The notes under the pieces: generated by a model | The model's input: the letters and a program-made list of their open reading frames with translations, nothing else | The model's database searches: none | Told to the model about the DNA's origin: nothing | Position numbers and translations under genes: made by a program | From: Dendrocalamus latiflorus | Lineage: Eukaryota; Streptophyta; Magnoliopsida; Poales; Poaceae | Length of the DNA: 64,000 nt | Reading direction: 5' to 3' | Assembly (NCBI GenBank): GCA_017311315.1 | Contig: CM029669.1 | Location: 7,601,055 to 7,665,054 of the forward strand | Shown here: positions 9,437 to 21,570 of the stretch, piece by piece | Numbering within the stretch: position 1 is the first letter of the stretch | Layout of the letters: each line of letters starts with the position of its first letter

Positions 9437-11875
9437 CGGAGCGCTCGCGCGTCTACTTCGACTAGGCGCCAGCTCCGCTGCAACCCCTTCGGAAGGAAGG
9501 AGACGGAGCGCTCGCCGTCTACTTCGACTTGGCACCAGCTCCGCTGCCACCCCTTGGCAAGGTAGGGGACGGAGCGCTTGCGCGTCTACTTCGACTAGGC
9601 GCCAGCTCCGCTGCCACCCCTTCGAAAGGTACAGGACGGAGCGCTCGCGCGTCTACTTCGACTAGGCGCCAGCTCCGCTGCCACCCCTTCGGAAGCTAGG
9701 GGATGGAGCGCTCGTGCGTCTACTTCGACTAGGCGCCAGCTCCGCTGCCACCCCTTCGAAAGATAGGGGACAGAGCGCTCGCGCGTCTACTTTGACTAGG
9801 CGCTAGCTCCGCTGCCACCCCTTCAGAAGGAAGGGGATGGAGCGCTCGCGCGTCTACTTCGACTAGGCGCCAGCTCCGCTGCCACCCCTTCGGAAGGAAG
9901 GGGACGGAGCGCTCGCATGTCTACTTCGACTACGTGCCAGCTCCGCTGCCACCCCTTCGCAAGGTAGGGGACGGAGCGCTCGCGCGTCTACTTCGACTAG
10001 GCGCCAGCTCCGCTGCCACCCCTTCGGAAGTTAGGGGACGGAGCGCTCGCGCGTCTACTTCGACTAGGCGCCAGCTCCCCTGCCACCCCTTCGGAAGGTA
10101 GGGGACGGAGCGCTCGCGTGTCTACTTGGACTAGGCGCCAGCTCCGCTGCCACCCCTTCGCAAGGTAGGGGACGGAGCGCTCGCGCGTCTACTTCGACTA
10201 GGTGCCAGCTCCGCTGCCACCCCTTCGAAAGGTAGGGGACGGAGCGCTCGCGGGTCTACTTCGACTAGGCGCCAGCTCTGCTGCCACCCCTTCGGAAGCT
10301 AGGGGACGGAGCGCTCGCGCGTCTACTTCGACTAGGCGCCAGCTCCGCTGCCACCCCTTCGAAAGGATGGGGACGGAGCGCTCGCGCGTCTACTTTGTCT
10401 AGGCGCCAGCTCCGCTGCCACCCCTTCGGAAGATAGGAGACGGAGCGCTCGTGTGTCTACTTCGACTAGGCGCCAGCTCCGCTGCCACCCCTTCGCAAGG
10501 AAGGGGATGGAGCGCTCGCGCGTCTACTTCGACTAGGCGCTAGCTCCGCTGCCACCCCTTCAAAAGGTAGGGGACGGAGCGCTCGCGCGTCTACTTCGAC
10601 TAGGCGCCAGCTCCGCTGCCACCCCTTCGAAAGGTAGGGGACGGAGCGCTCGCGCGTCTACTTGGACTAGGCGCCAGCTCTGCTGTCACCCCTTTGAAAG
10701 GTAGGGGATGGAGCGCTCGCGCGTCTACTTCGACTAGGCGCCAGCTCCGCTGCCACCCCTTCGGAAGTTAGGGGACGGAGCGCTCGCGCGTCTACTTCGA
10801 CTAGGCGCCAGCTCCCCTGCCACCCCTTCGGAAGGTAGGGGACGGAGCGCTCACGTGTCTACTTGGACTAGGCGCCAGCTCCGCTGCCACCCCTTCGCAA
10901 GGTAGGGGACGGAGCGCTCGCGCGTCTACTTCGACTAGGGGCCAGCTCCACTGCCACCCCTTCGAAAGGTAGGGGACGGAGCGCTCGCGGGTCTACTTCG
11001 ACTAGGCGCCAGCTCTGCTGCCACGCTTTCGGAAGCTAGGGGACGGAGCGCTCGCGCGTCTGCTTCGACTAGGCGCCAGCTCCGCTGCCACCCCTTCGAA
11101 AGGATGGGGACGGAGCGCTCGCGCGTCTACTTTGTCTAGGCGCCAGCTCCGCTGCCACCCCTTCGGAAGATAGGAGACGGAGCGCTCGTGTGTCTACTTC
11201 GACTAGGCGCCAGCTCCGCTGCCACCCCTTCGCAAGGAAGGGGATGGAGCGCTCGCGCGTCTACTTCGACTAGGCGCTAGCTCCGCTGCCACCCCTTCAA
11301 AAGGTAGGGGACGGAGCGCTCGCGCGTCTACTTCGACTAGGCGCCAGCTCCGCTGCCACCCCTTCGAAAGGTAGGGGACGGAGCGCTCGCGCGTCTACTT
11401 GGACTAGGCGCCAGCTCTGCTGCCACCCCTTTGAAAGGTAGGGGATGGAGCGCTCGCACGTCTACTTCGACTAGGCGCCAGCTCCGCTGCCACCCCTTCG
11501 GAAGGTATGGGACAGAGCGCTCGCGCGTCTACTTCGGTTGGGCGCCGGCTCCGCTGCCACCCCTTCAAAAGGTAGGGGACGGAGCGCTCGCGCGTCTACT
11601 TGGACTAGGCGCCAGCTCTGCTGCCACCCCTTCAAAAGGTAGGGGACGGAGCGCTCGCGCGTCTACTTGGACTAGGCGCCAGCTCTGCTGCCACCCCTTT
11701 GAAAGGTAGGGGATGGAGCGCTCGCACGTCTACTTCGACTAGGCGCCAGCTCCGCTGCCACCCCTTCGGAAGGTATGGGACAGAGCGCTCGCGCGTCTAC
11801 TTTGGTTGGGCGCCGGCTCCGCTGCCACTCTTCTGGAAGTAGGAGGGCGGACCGCTTGCGAATCTACTCCGACCA
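9437..11875. repeat. 67-bp minisatellite array, about 36 copies
   Basis: The unit begins near gtaggggacggagcgctcgc, continues gcgtctacttcgactaggcg and ends ccagctccgctgccacccct-tcgaaag. Successive cggagcgct positions at 9437, 9504, 9570 and 9637 give a 67-bp period. Units differ by a few bases. The last units (11,770-11,875) are degenerate. The array starts directly after an LTR-like end at 9436 and runs into the 3' region of element D1. It is the same repeat family as 24,660-25,365. Confidence 0.95.
10031..11504. repeat. Two-copy 737-bp higher-order repeat within the 67-bp array
   Basis: An 11-unit block (11 x 67 = 737 bp) starting at 10,031 (ttaggggacgg) is repeated from 10,768. The order of diagnostic variants is kept: tacttggactagg, gcgggtctacttcg with agctctgctgcc, ctttgtctagg with gatggggac, gataggagac, ggaaggggatgg, gcgctagctcc. 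A second, 4-unit block (268 bp) repeats between about 11,443 and 11,711. Confidence 0.9.
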
Positions 11876-12171
11876 GGCACCGACGGATACCTAGCGCGAA
11901 AATCAACACTTCGTATCAACCGCATCGAATATGGGCATACAACAACAACATTAGGCAAGCGTTTCCTCATTCATGTATACGTGTATGCCGCGGAGCAGCC
12001 ATACAAAAAGGTATACACGACGCAACACACCCAGACCCGCCGTCACGCTTCGTCCGCATCGTCTCCGCTGCGCCAAGGAAGTTCCTCGAGCCACTGGAGG
12101 AGGTCCCCCTCTTTGTGTAGAGTTCGCCGCACCGCGATTCTGGCCGCGTCCTCCCCGACGTGGCTCCAGAT
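11876..12171. other. Spacer between minisatellite and antisense gene
   Basis: This roughly 300-bp spacer holds no convincing coding sequence; the short ORFs overlap in all frames. It would contain the 3' end and terminator of the antisense transcript if that gene is or was expressed. Confidence 0.3.
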
Positions 12172-14924
12172 TCAATCGTAGAAGTTCTGTGCAGCCGGTT
12201 CGGTGAAGCGAATGGCATCAGACATCACCTCGGGCTCGGCTAGCAGATCCAGCTGGGAGTCCGCCAACTCGCCCGCATGTTCGCATCCCCGGGTGCGAAG
12301 CAAGGCAAGGGTGAAGGAGGCACCTATGTAGCCGTAGTGATCGTTGAAGGCCTTGGCACCACAGTGAACAAGACTCGAGCCCTCCTCGATCCGCCCAAGT
12401 GTCTCCGCCTGGTTCTCACGACCATGCGTAACCTCCGGTACGTCAACGACGAGCTCCCGGAGGGCCCCTTCCAGCGACTCCATCACCTCCCACGCTGCTA
12501 CTACGGACGCATGATCCAAGGCCGCGGTCTTCTCCGTAAGGGACGCGGTGAGGCGGTCCTTCTTTTCCTCCAGCGCGGCAATCTGCTGCTGAAAGACGGT
12601 GCGCTCCTTTGCCGCAGCGCGCGGATCTGCTCGTCCTTGACAGCGTGAGCGTCGTTCGCTTCACGAAGCTTGCTTTGTAGTGCCCGCCGCTCCTGAACGC
12701 GATTCCTCTCCAAAGCTTGGCTGAGGGCGAGTGTCTGGGAAAGAGAGTGAACGTTAGAAGAACCTCACACAGCGGCGCAGGCTGTAAACCACTCACCCTT
12801 ATCTCCGAGGCACCCAAGGCAAGTGCCAGAAGGTCCCCCTCGCAGGTCGCCAGTGCCTGCACATCCAAGCTGTCGCTGACCCGCTCTGCAGCTTGATTGA
12901 AGACGCGAAGCATCTCTGTCCACGGGAAGAAGTCAGAGATGACGGGCCTCGGCCCAGCGGGTTCCGCAGCACGGGACGCCCACGCCTCGTCCTGCGCAGC
13001 AAGATCGGCGACTTTGCGCGCACCTCCGTTGCTCGATCATTGACCGCGTCCGGGAGACCTCGTCTCGCCTGAGGCCGACGACGGAATGAGTGAGCAAAGC
13101 GGAGAGAGTTTCGTGAAGTCGCGAGAGGAAAAGGAATCGCACCTACCTTCGGTACCCCCTATCAGGGTACGGGGGGTGTCTGCGCTACCTCCGTGTAAGG
13201 TAAAGGGACTTCGTCGGCTTGAGGAGCGGCGCCGCCTCCCCCGGCCTCACCGACCCCCTCGCGGGGCGCCAGGATCCCAGTGATCACGCCGGCCACCCCG
13301 AACCGCCCCCTCGTAGGCGGAGGTGACTGTACCCGGGGGTGCTTCACCCTCGAAGACGCGAGCGACACCTCCCCAGTCGCACCGATCGTAGACGGCAGAC
13401 CCTCACCAGCCGTCGTGGGTGGCAGACCCTTGGTGGCTATCGCGGGCGGCACCGCCTTGTCCCCAGGGCCAACAACGTCGAGGCCCGCCACCTCGTCGCC
13501 GTCCAAGCCTTCATCAGGAGCCGTGCCCCCCCGAAACGGCGGGTTCGGACCCGGCGCCGGCCTGCGGGCCGGGTGCGGTGGCCCCCGCTCGAGCTTTACG
13601 TCGGCGGGGCTGTGCCTCCACTTCGCTGTCGCCTTTAGCGCCACCCGAGGCCTCCACCGGCACTGCGCGGTCTGGCACGTTAATCCCCAGGACCTCGCAC
13701 ACTCAGTTCAATCGCCCCTGTTTTGCAAAGGTAGTCACGGCCTCGCGCAATTTATGCTCCTTGGCCGAGTACGGCCCAAGAAGCGCAACAACTGCGCGCT
13801 CCGCATCTTCTAGCCGGGGCACTACGCACAAAAATGCAGCATCATCTGTAAGGAAGCGCGTGATCATGCAAACGTGCACACACCCAACGGTCGAACAACT
13901 TACAAGGAGCGGGGGTTCTCCGGAGGCAGGACACGGTCGGACTCACACCATCCTTCCGGATGTCGCCATGTACCTCGTACTGCCACTGACCAGAGAGCGG
14001 CGATACCCCATACATGGTAAATTCTTCGGCAAGGTCGCGCATGCTGAACCGACGGGCAATGCCGGCAAGCCGCCGCGCCTTTTACGCGTCGTCGGCCATC
14101 GGCTCCACGTCTGGCGAGATGGTGAAAGATATCGGCTGTCCTCGGCACGCCAGACCGCTCCTGCTCGTCACAAGGTAATAGAACCATCGTCGCGTCCAGC
14201 CAGACTCCCACTTCCCTTGCGCGGCCCATGCAGGGAAGAGCCCAGTACACGACTTCCTTAGCACGAAGCTGACGCTGGCGAAGTTTGACTCTTCTCCCCC
14301 CTCGAGTTTCTTCGGCTGGCAACGCGCGTCGTGTAGAATGGCGAACAGGCTCGCACTGGGACGACGACCTTCCGTTCGCAAGGCCCAAGCAAACACGGCC
14401 AGGCGGACTATGGCACCGGGGGTCAGCTGCGCCAGCTCTAGCCCGTAAGCCCGTAGGACCTCGCCGACTAAGAGTGTCGAGGGCATCCACAGACCGGCAT
14501 CAAAGAATGCGACAAAGACAATAGCCTCTTCCTCCGTCGGATGCGGTTCCGTCTCGGAGGGATCGGGCAGGCGAGCCCCGCCCCGTTCCGCGATCTTCCC
14601 CTCTCGGACAAGTCTCTGGAGCATCTCTTCTGTAGCACGGCTTCGCCCCAGCACACGGGAGCAGCGGCCCCCCGAGTGTTCCATGGCGTCCCACCGCTTG
14701 TTGGCATGCGCCCTTCCTCGCACCACTAGCGAGTACTCCCTTGGGGGAGGCGACAGGTTGTGACGATCAGAGGAGGCACTACCACTGGGCCGGCAAACGG
14801 GATCGTCGCGGCAAGCCATCCCTCTCCGCGACAGAGTGCTAAAACAACGCGAGCAAGGGTGGGTTGTGCGGCTGGCAGAACAGGGAAGACAGGCTAAAAC
14901 GAGTAGCGCGAAAGAGCGCCCCAT
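12172..14924 (-). pseudogene. Antisense gene of Tat-like element D1 (gypsy-type transposon domain)
   Basis: The minus-strand frame from 14,924 carries a block typical of the 'putative gypsy type transposon' family (PF04195 as I remember it): EEEAIVFVAFFDAGLWMP, then EVLRAYGLELAQLTPGAIVR and WFYYLV. The frame is broken by TAA near 14,084, continues in frame to a possible splice donor near 13,909 (tgtaagttg on the minus strand), and resumes with VCEVLGINVPDRAVP around 13,700. A low-complexity Pro/Ala/Gly region follows, then a coiled coil (about 12,520-12,720, frameshifted near 12,610) and a C-terminal part containing AAWEVMESLEGALRELVV. The same order of blocks occurs in element E (17.8-20.5 kb). 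The gene is antisense to its element, between minisatellite and 3' LTR. Function is unknown; this copy is decayed. Confidence 0.7.
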
Positions 14925-14937
14925 GCCGATGGCGATG

Positions 14938-14947
14938 CCTTATAAAG
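14938..14947 (-). promoter_or_regulatory. TATA-like box of the antisense gene
   Basis: The minus strand reads ctttataagg just upstream of the antisense coding block. The next ATG is only about 15 nt away, so true translation may begin further in. Element E has a ttttttaag sequence in the comparable place. Confidence 0.45.
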
Positions 14948-15638
14948 CCAACTCCAGCCCCCCCACCAGCGCAGCGTAACCAGCGGGAGCCTGACGGTTC
15001 GGTTACCCAGCGTCAAGAAGCACAACCGCTGGCAACCGAGGGCGCACTGGTAGGTGGGCTGACAGCGCATGATGCACCTATAGCGCACCGCCACGCGTCC
15101 CGCCCTTCTGGGGAAGGGGCACGCGGCTATGGCCGTGCACCCGCAGGCAGCCCACGGCGTGCAAATCAGGGACTGCCGCGTGTACAACTCGGTTGGAAAA
15201 GAACGCACGGTCGCAGCAGCCTGCTCCTGGCAACCCAGAGGTCGGCACGTTTCCAGGAGTCATTAAAGCGCACTACCGGCATGCGGAGCCGCGCACACCT
15301 CGTGCCCAGCGAAACCTACCGGCGCGAGGTCCACCTCCGCTCTAGCATCGACTTCATTGTCACGACCGGGCAGGCATCGCCTCCGACTTGGCCCTCGACC
15401 CCACTGCCGACTGCGAGCTCCATTTTCGATTTCAACATCAGCCCTCCCCTCCACAGCGACTGCGGCCTCCGCTTCGGAAGCAAGGTTGGCGTCGTACCTC
15501 GCGTCGGGAAGAGTTCTACATCGACCCATAAGGCTTCACCGAAGTGTTGGGAAAGCTCACAGTCCGCAGGGACAGAGGGGGCCAAAGGACTCGGCATCCT
15601 GGCTTCGGCCCGTGAAGCCCTTCACCATGAGAGGCTCC
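14948..15638. other. 3' non-coding region of D1 before its LTR
   Basis: This GC-rich stretch has overlapping ORFs on both strands but no recognisable domain. It ends tcaccatgagaggctcc immediately before the LTR. The same phrase, ccatgagaggctac, precedes the LTR of element E on the minus strand (16,990-17,005), which supports both borders. Confidence 0.5.
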
Positions 15639-15883
15639 TGTTGTAGCGGTGGCCCCCACCTAAGCCCAGCAGGCCTGTTAAGAAGAATGTAAGGCCCAGA
15701 ATGTGACATGTATAATGACATAAGTGCCCTTGTAGGGTACTTATGGATGTAAGGGTATAATTGTAAAAGCACTCCCCATGTGGATATATATACAGCATAG
15801 GCCATGGGGAGAAGGACCTAAGCCATTACTCACCTAACTCTCCACTGCCATACTCCCTTCCTGTCTGGTCTGTAACCACGACA
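15639..15883 (+). mobile_element. D-family LTR, copy D1 (3' LTR)
   Basis: This 245-bp LTR starts tgttgtagcggtggccccca and ends gtaaccacgaca. It is the same family as 22,973-23,214 and 50,636-50,879. A TATA-like tatatatac lies near 15,785, followed by ggccatggggag. No primer-binding site follows, while D-type internal sequence precedes it, so it is read as a 3' LTR. Flanking pentamers (gctcc, gactc) do not match, as expected if the 5' partner is missing. Confidence 0.85.
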
Positions 15884-16570
15884 GACTCATTTCAATGTTG
15901 AATAAATTAACGAGTGTAATTGAAGCAATTTTGAATTGAACCCATGAGCTCAGTAATAAGTTTTTTCCGTACCAAGTGCAGGTGCAGGTCTGTATAGATG
16001 GGTCTAGGGAAGCCTGGAGTAGATCTGTTCATCAAAAGAGAGTTAATTTGACTGAAATATAGCCTATTGGCTAAATTTGCATAACTTATGGGTATCCAAG
16101 TTCAAACTTAACTTGCAGTAAGAAGAACTAATGAAATTCCATAGGAACGCTTGTGATACTAATCAACTAGGTAGAACCCGAGCTGATGCCCCTGATCTTT
16201 CACAGCATTAGCAACCTAGAACGAGAAAAACAATTGAGTAGATTGAATTGTAGCGTAGCAACAATGCACTATAGATACTCCCCACTAGCAACAAGTGAGA
16301 GCTCCCTTAGCATGCTTGGATATTCATTCAATACTCTTGAGCTCTTGCTAGACTCTTTCCAACATATTTACTCTATTTGCACATTTTGTGCTTGTTGAGC
16401 GCATTAAAGTGTATTGCATCATTTGTTGATCCTTGTGGCACTTGAGAAACTTTCTATCAAGCGTTGTGACTTATTACTCTTGATATATACTGGCACGTAG
16501 ATAGCTTGGAGAAAGTTGTACTATGATCTCTTCAAAGAAGATTGTGAAGAGACCTAGAATCATTTGTGAG
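15884..16570. other. Unassigned AT-rich sequence between two elements
   Basis: No coding signal or recognisable element end is seen. Phrases such as gatagcttggagaaagttg (16,501-16,519) suggest old retrotransposon sequence, but I cannot assign a family. Confidence 0.3.
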
Positions 16571-16989
16571 TGTTGTGGTTACTCACGAAAAAGTAAAGGA
16601 CGGGGGCTACAGGGAGGCCTGAGAGGCTGCTTGTAGTCTAGAACACTCTGGGAATGACACTAGAAGTCTGTACTAATATCTTGAAAGTTGGTAATGTCTG
16701 ACTCTTTGCTAAAAAAGAGTGCTTTGATCTTCCCCATGGCACACTCAGGTGTGTATATATATATAACCATGGGGGCTTATTTACACAGATATCCCTATAT
16801 GCTTCTACCTTTATAGGGATACATATGTCCTTTATCCTACTTGAAGTTACATAAACACACGTATTTAAGTATATTCTTCTAGGGGCATATATGCCCTTTT
16901 CTTGGCCTTATGGGCTTCCATAAAGCTACCAGCCTGTCTTGCTAGCACCATGGGCCGTTTGGGCCAAGGTAGGGGCCACTCTCCTAATA
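16571..16989 (-). mobile_element. LTR of element E (Tat-lineage gypsy)
   Basis: On the minus strand this block starts tattaggagagtggccccta at 16,989 and ends taaccacaaca near 16,571. That parallels the D-family LTR start (tgttgtagcggtggcccc) and end (gtaaccacgaca). It contains a tatatatatata promoter-like run next to ccatgg at about 16,755-16,775. Preceding internal sequence ends ccatgagaggctac, as in D1. The LTR is longer (419 bp) and diverged, and the first dinucleotide is TA rather than TG. The outer boundary is an estimate. Confidence 0.55.
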
Positions 16990-17611
16990 GTAGCCTCTCA
17001 TGGTTGAGGGGCCCAGCTTTTTGTGGGCCGAGACCATGTTTGATGCCTCTTGGCCCCTCCGTTCCTTCGGCCCATCTGAAAGTGGTGATGCAGATTCCTG
17101 CCAATTGTGCTCTAGGCAAGCCGTCACACAGAAAATGCGCAGTGCAAATGAGCGTGGTGAGGGCTGCCGGGCACATGTGGCATCAATTGGCTTTTCAGCT
17201 TTTGGTAAACGAGGCTCGCACCGGTGACCAAGTTGTTTATGCCTCCTCGACTCTCAGGCCTGCCTTAGTGGAGTTGACTAGGTCAACATGCAAGACCCCT
17301 AAGGGTTGCTTGGTCATGGCGACGGGTGTGGGCGCACGTATGGCGGTGGTTGGTTTCTTGGGCCACGCGTGATGGGGCGTCACACCTATCCCAGCTAGGA
17401 GCGCATCCCTTCGATTCATGTGCTCTGCCTAGGCATTAATTGCTACTGTCTCCTCTTCTTTTTAAGCATCAAAGCGACACCTATTTTTCGTGCTTTGCAT
17501 CCCGAGTTCTCTTGTTCTTGTGGGCTCTTTAGTGTTGTTTTGCCAGCATCGTCTTCTTGCCGCCGTTTCCTATTTCTTTGCTTGCTCATCGCTGCACCTC
17601 CAATTCTCAAG
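16990..17611. other. Non-coding region of E between LTR and antisense gene
   Basis: This corresponds in position to 14,948-15,638 of D1. A ctttttaag sequence near 17,458 could be the decayed TATA box of the antisense gene. No coding domain is seen. Confidence 0.4.
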
Positions 17612-20510
17612 ATGGTGCACGCTGGTTGTTTGATGTTGTGGTTTGATGTTGGCCCCCTCCTCCAGCCATGCTTCCCAGGACGACCGTGTGGAGATGGCCA
17701 CTAGAAAATGGTGGAAGGCAGTGTAGAAGGTCGGCATCGTGTACATGAATACCCCTGGGGCCATCGATTGTGTCTGAGGAATTGGTGGACTCACTGTTGT
17801 GTGACAGCAAGGTCATGTCTCATGACATCGTGCGACTTCTTAGCAGCGATGAGGTCGAGCCATGCCTGCGGGAGGGAAAAACCATCGTTTTTGTGGCATA
17901 CTTCGATGCCAGACTCTGCATCCTAGCCACATGATTCGTAGGAGACTTGCTATGGCTGTATGAGCTGGAGCTTCCATAGCTTACCCCGAACGCCATCACT
18001 CGGTTGGTTGTGTATTGCTAGGCGGCCCACTTGGATGGTGGCTAGCCCCACGCGATGGTCTTCGCATTGTTGGACGATGCCTGATGCCAACTGAAGCACA
18101 TTGGCCCTGGCTAGATTTCCAATCTGGGCAGCGTGAGCTTGTAGCTTCGCAAGCTGTAGTTGTGGGCCTTCCCCACGAACTCGACTCACGCAAAGTGGGA
18201 ATCTCATTGGATGGAGTGCTAGTTCTACCACCAGATCAAGCACGATAGCAGCCTTTGCTTTATTGGATTCCCCTTGGACTCCGTTCAGACACCTTTGGTG
18301 GTGTTGGACTGGGACGATGAGGTGAGGCTTTGGAGGCTCCAAACGGTAGCCCGTCAAATAAATATGTGAGACTGTACCGAAGAGTTCTGCATGCTTCGGC
18401 TATCCCCACTGGCTCACCGCTAGGAGGTATGAGTAGGCGATCCCCGACAAGATGGCATCCACCCTTCACTGATGGCTCTGGAGAGGCCTACGGGCCATGG
18501 TGAGTTTTCACACTTCCAGGCGATGGCTTTGTTAGTAAACGTGTTTTGGTGTGGTCTAACCCATTGTGTTTGTAGTGCTACCACTGGCAGAGGTGGAGCG
18601 TATTGCATGTACGTTCTTGGGGTTGTACATCCACAAGGAGCGCAGCCTTCGTGCCACACTGACTATGAGAGGTCCCTGATTAACCATGTGTGCGATGCCC
18701 TAGGCCTTGAGGTGCCCAATCGTCCTGTGTTGGCCCCGAGTAGTGACCACGTGCACGGCACAAGCAAGCATGAGGACAAGGACGCCATCGACTGCGTAGG
18801 TGTGGTCAAATCAGGGGCCTTTCCTTGGTGGCTACGGCTGTGCCCGTTTCCTCGGCTCCTCCTGACCCCATTGGGTCAAAGGCTCAATTGAGTGGGCTCG
18901 ACGAGCCTGATGACTCCGCGACAGAGGGAGGGAGTGGTGAGGTGGAGGGCGTTAGTGGTGGTGATGAAGATGAGGATGAGGATGACAGCGGTGTGAGGAC
19001 TTGTGAGTCCACGATGCATCAGGCTCCACCATGGTGGAGTGTCATGAGGTGCCCTCCAAGGAGGGGCGACCTACAAACTAGCCTGGCCCTTGGTGTGGCC
19101 AGCGTCGTGGGCCCTACAGAAGCTGAGGGCATGGCCCCCAGCGATCTAACTCAGATTTTGGCACACCATTGCCCCTGAGCTGCCCCCCCGGTGCCTGAAG
19201 CAACAGCGCCTATTGAGGGAAATGCTGGCGGCGCTGAAGGCGAGGCAGAGGATGCAATTATTGGTCCACGCACCGCAGGTAAGGCTCTTTTTTCTTGGGA
19301 CTTTTTGCGACTGCCCCACTATGCTCCCTTACCCAATCACATTTATGAGTGCCCCCTGTGACTTCAACGATGGAGCCATGCCTGCTAGGAGAGGGGCTTG
19401 GGGAGGGGGCGACTCGCGCACGGAGGCTGCAGAGGTGATCGACTTGGAGGAGGCATCCTGGAGGGGGGTCTAGCTGTAGGTGCTGGGGTAGAACCCAGGA
19501 GGTTTTTGGTTGGAGACTTCATCCCTCCATCGGATGTCGTCCAACCGCTTGGCGCTACCGTGGATCGTTTGGACACCGGTCTTGACCAGAGCGCCCTATT
19601 ATCGTGTAGCCCCAAGCTACTTTTTGGAGCATTGGAGCGACCGAGGCGAAGGTACGCTTGACCTTCTATGGCCATTGCTTTTCTTTTGCACATAATTGCA
19701 GTACATTACGCTTTACAGGCTATTGCTTTGGCATGATCAGCCCAAGTGGCCACGCTTTAGAAGGTGTCGAGCCTGCAGGAGTAGCTGAGCATGTCCCGAA
19801 CCGAAGCTGATGCCCTTCAGTGGTCTTTGGAGGAGAGTGAGAGCCATGTACGCTTCCTTGAGGTTGAAAGGGTGAAGGAGTTGGAGGCTGCAAAGGCTGC
19901 TACAGCCAAGGCCCGTGCCTACACCGCCAAGGAGAGGGAGAACTTGCTCTAGCAAGTGGCCACGCTAGAGGGGGAAATGGACCTGTTGCGGTCTGATGTT
20001 ACGGAGGGTCACAAGCTCCATGATCAATGCTCAGTGACGGCATGGGAGGCTATGAAAAGCCTAGAGGCGACCCTAATGGACCTTGTGGTCGAAGTCCAGC
20101 TAATTTTGCATGGCTCGGAGGATCTCTAGGGAAGCATACAGCATATAAGGGATGTTTCGCTGCTTTCCTTGAGGGCCGCCCATGCTTACAGGGACCACTA
20201 CTCATTTGTGACTGCGTAGATACTTCTCAGTTTTCTACACATTCGTGGGTGTGAGCATGTGGCCTAGTTGGTGGACCCTTCTCTAGACCTTCTACCGAGG
20301 AATACACTATGCTTCATGCGATCCATGCCACCCAGCGGTTTGCTTGCTCCTTTCAGCAGAACCTATGGGAGTACCTAGGCAATACCATGGCGAAGGTGTC
20401 CCTCCAGCGTGCTCTTAGAGCTGCTACCGAGCTGGGGATGTGACTTGGTGAAGTGGTCCTTTGACGCTTGTCTGACATGGAGCTAGCGAAGGCTACCCGG
20501 CAGGTGTGAT
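17612..20510 (+). pseudogene. Antisense gene of element E (gypsy-type transposon domain)
   Basis: This plus-strand region is homologous in block order to the minus-strand gene of D1. Recognisable pieces are TIVFVAYFDARLCIL near 17,885, DYERSLINHVCDALGLEVP near 18,660-18,720, a Glu/Asp-rich run around 18,950-18,990 (DEDEDEDDSGV), a coiled coil at about 19,790-20,000 with EESESHVRFLEVERVKELEA, and TAWEAMKSLEATLMDLVVEV near 20,030-20,090. Stops and frameshifts are frequent, and a tttgtag that may be an old splice acceptor lies near 18,570. Because E lies on the minus strand (integrase at 22.7-22.97 kb, LTR at 16.6-17.0 kb), this gene is antisense to its element, as in D1. No function can be assigned. 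Confidence 0.65.
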
Positions 20511-20859
20511 GTCGCCTCGCCCTTGTATTGGTTTGTAGTCTTTTGTTGCAGTAGATCCTTCATGTAGGACCTTTGTAATCTATATATCTTTGTAATGTGG
20601 GAACATGCTTGTGCCGATTCAACTAGTTTGTTATGGCAGAAAGCCTTTTATTGTTTGGGTCCTACTCGCTTTGTTGATTTCGGTCCATGTCTTCCTTGGG
20701 CAAGAGCTCGATGAAGATGATTGTTCCATAACCAAGCACTTGCTTCGGAAAAGGCTCTATCACTGGCGCCATGTGGAGGACTTGCTACTATTCTGGGTAG
20801 GATTCGAGCCTAGGCCGCCCGCCCGGATGCTTACATAAAGGTTGAGACTGATGAGATCA

Positions 20860-21570
20860 AATGAAGTTGTCCGGGGTGTCTCGTATCCAGGGCAGAGGGT
20901 AGGCTCACGTGCTTCATCCCCATATCTTGGACATAGGGTTGACGAAGGCGAGATTTAGGATGACACTAGGCTCACGTGCTCCATCCCCATACTTCAGACT
21001 TAGGGTCGACGAAGTCGGGCCTTAGGACGATGCTACATTCACATGCTTTGTCCCCATACTTTGGACTTAGGTTCGATGAAGCTGGGCCTTAGGACAACTC
21101 TAGGTTCACGCGCTTCGTCTCCATACTTTGGACTTAGGGTCGATGAAGCTGGGCTTTAGGATGATGCTAGGTTTGTGCACTCAGTCCACATACTTTGGAC
21201 TCAAGTCCGATGAAGCCAGGCCTTAGAATGATGTTAGGTTCACGCGCTTTGTCCCCGTACTTCGAACTTAGGGTTAACGAAGCAAGGCCTTAGGCTGACG
21301 CTAGGTTTGCATGCTCTGTCCCCATACTTCAGACTCAGGGTTGACTAAGTCGGGCCTTAGGCTGATGCTTGGTTCATGCGCTCCGTCTGCATGCTTCGAA
21401 CTCAGGGTTGACGAACCTGGGCCTTAGACGATGTTAGGTTCACGCGCTCCATCCCCGTACTTTGGACGTAGGGTCGACGAAGTCAGGCCTTAGGCTGACG
21501 CTAGGTTCACGCACTCCGTCCCCGTACTTCAGACTCATGGTCGATGAAGGGGGGACTTAATGCGCTTGGT
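20860..21570. repeat. 67-bp tandem repeat in element E, about ten copies
   Basis: The unit reads roughly gggtcgacgaagtcgggcct, taggacgatgctaggttcac, gcgctttgtccccatacttc, ggactta. Successive catacttcgga positions are 66-68 bp apart. The unit length equals that of the D1 array, but I see no sequence similarity between the two units. Confidence 0.85.

Noticed and set aside
10202..11709. ORFs read through the 67-bp array
   Set aside because: Period 67 is not a multiple of three, and the frames are open only by repetition.
9437..11875. Regular repeats that could suggest a CRISPR array
   Set aside because: Units are head-to-tail with no unique spacers, and the context is a plant retrotransposon. 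It is a minisatellite.
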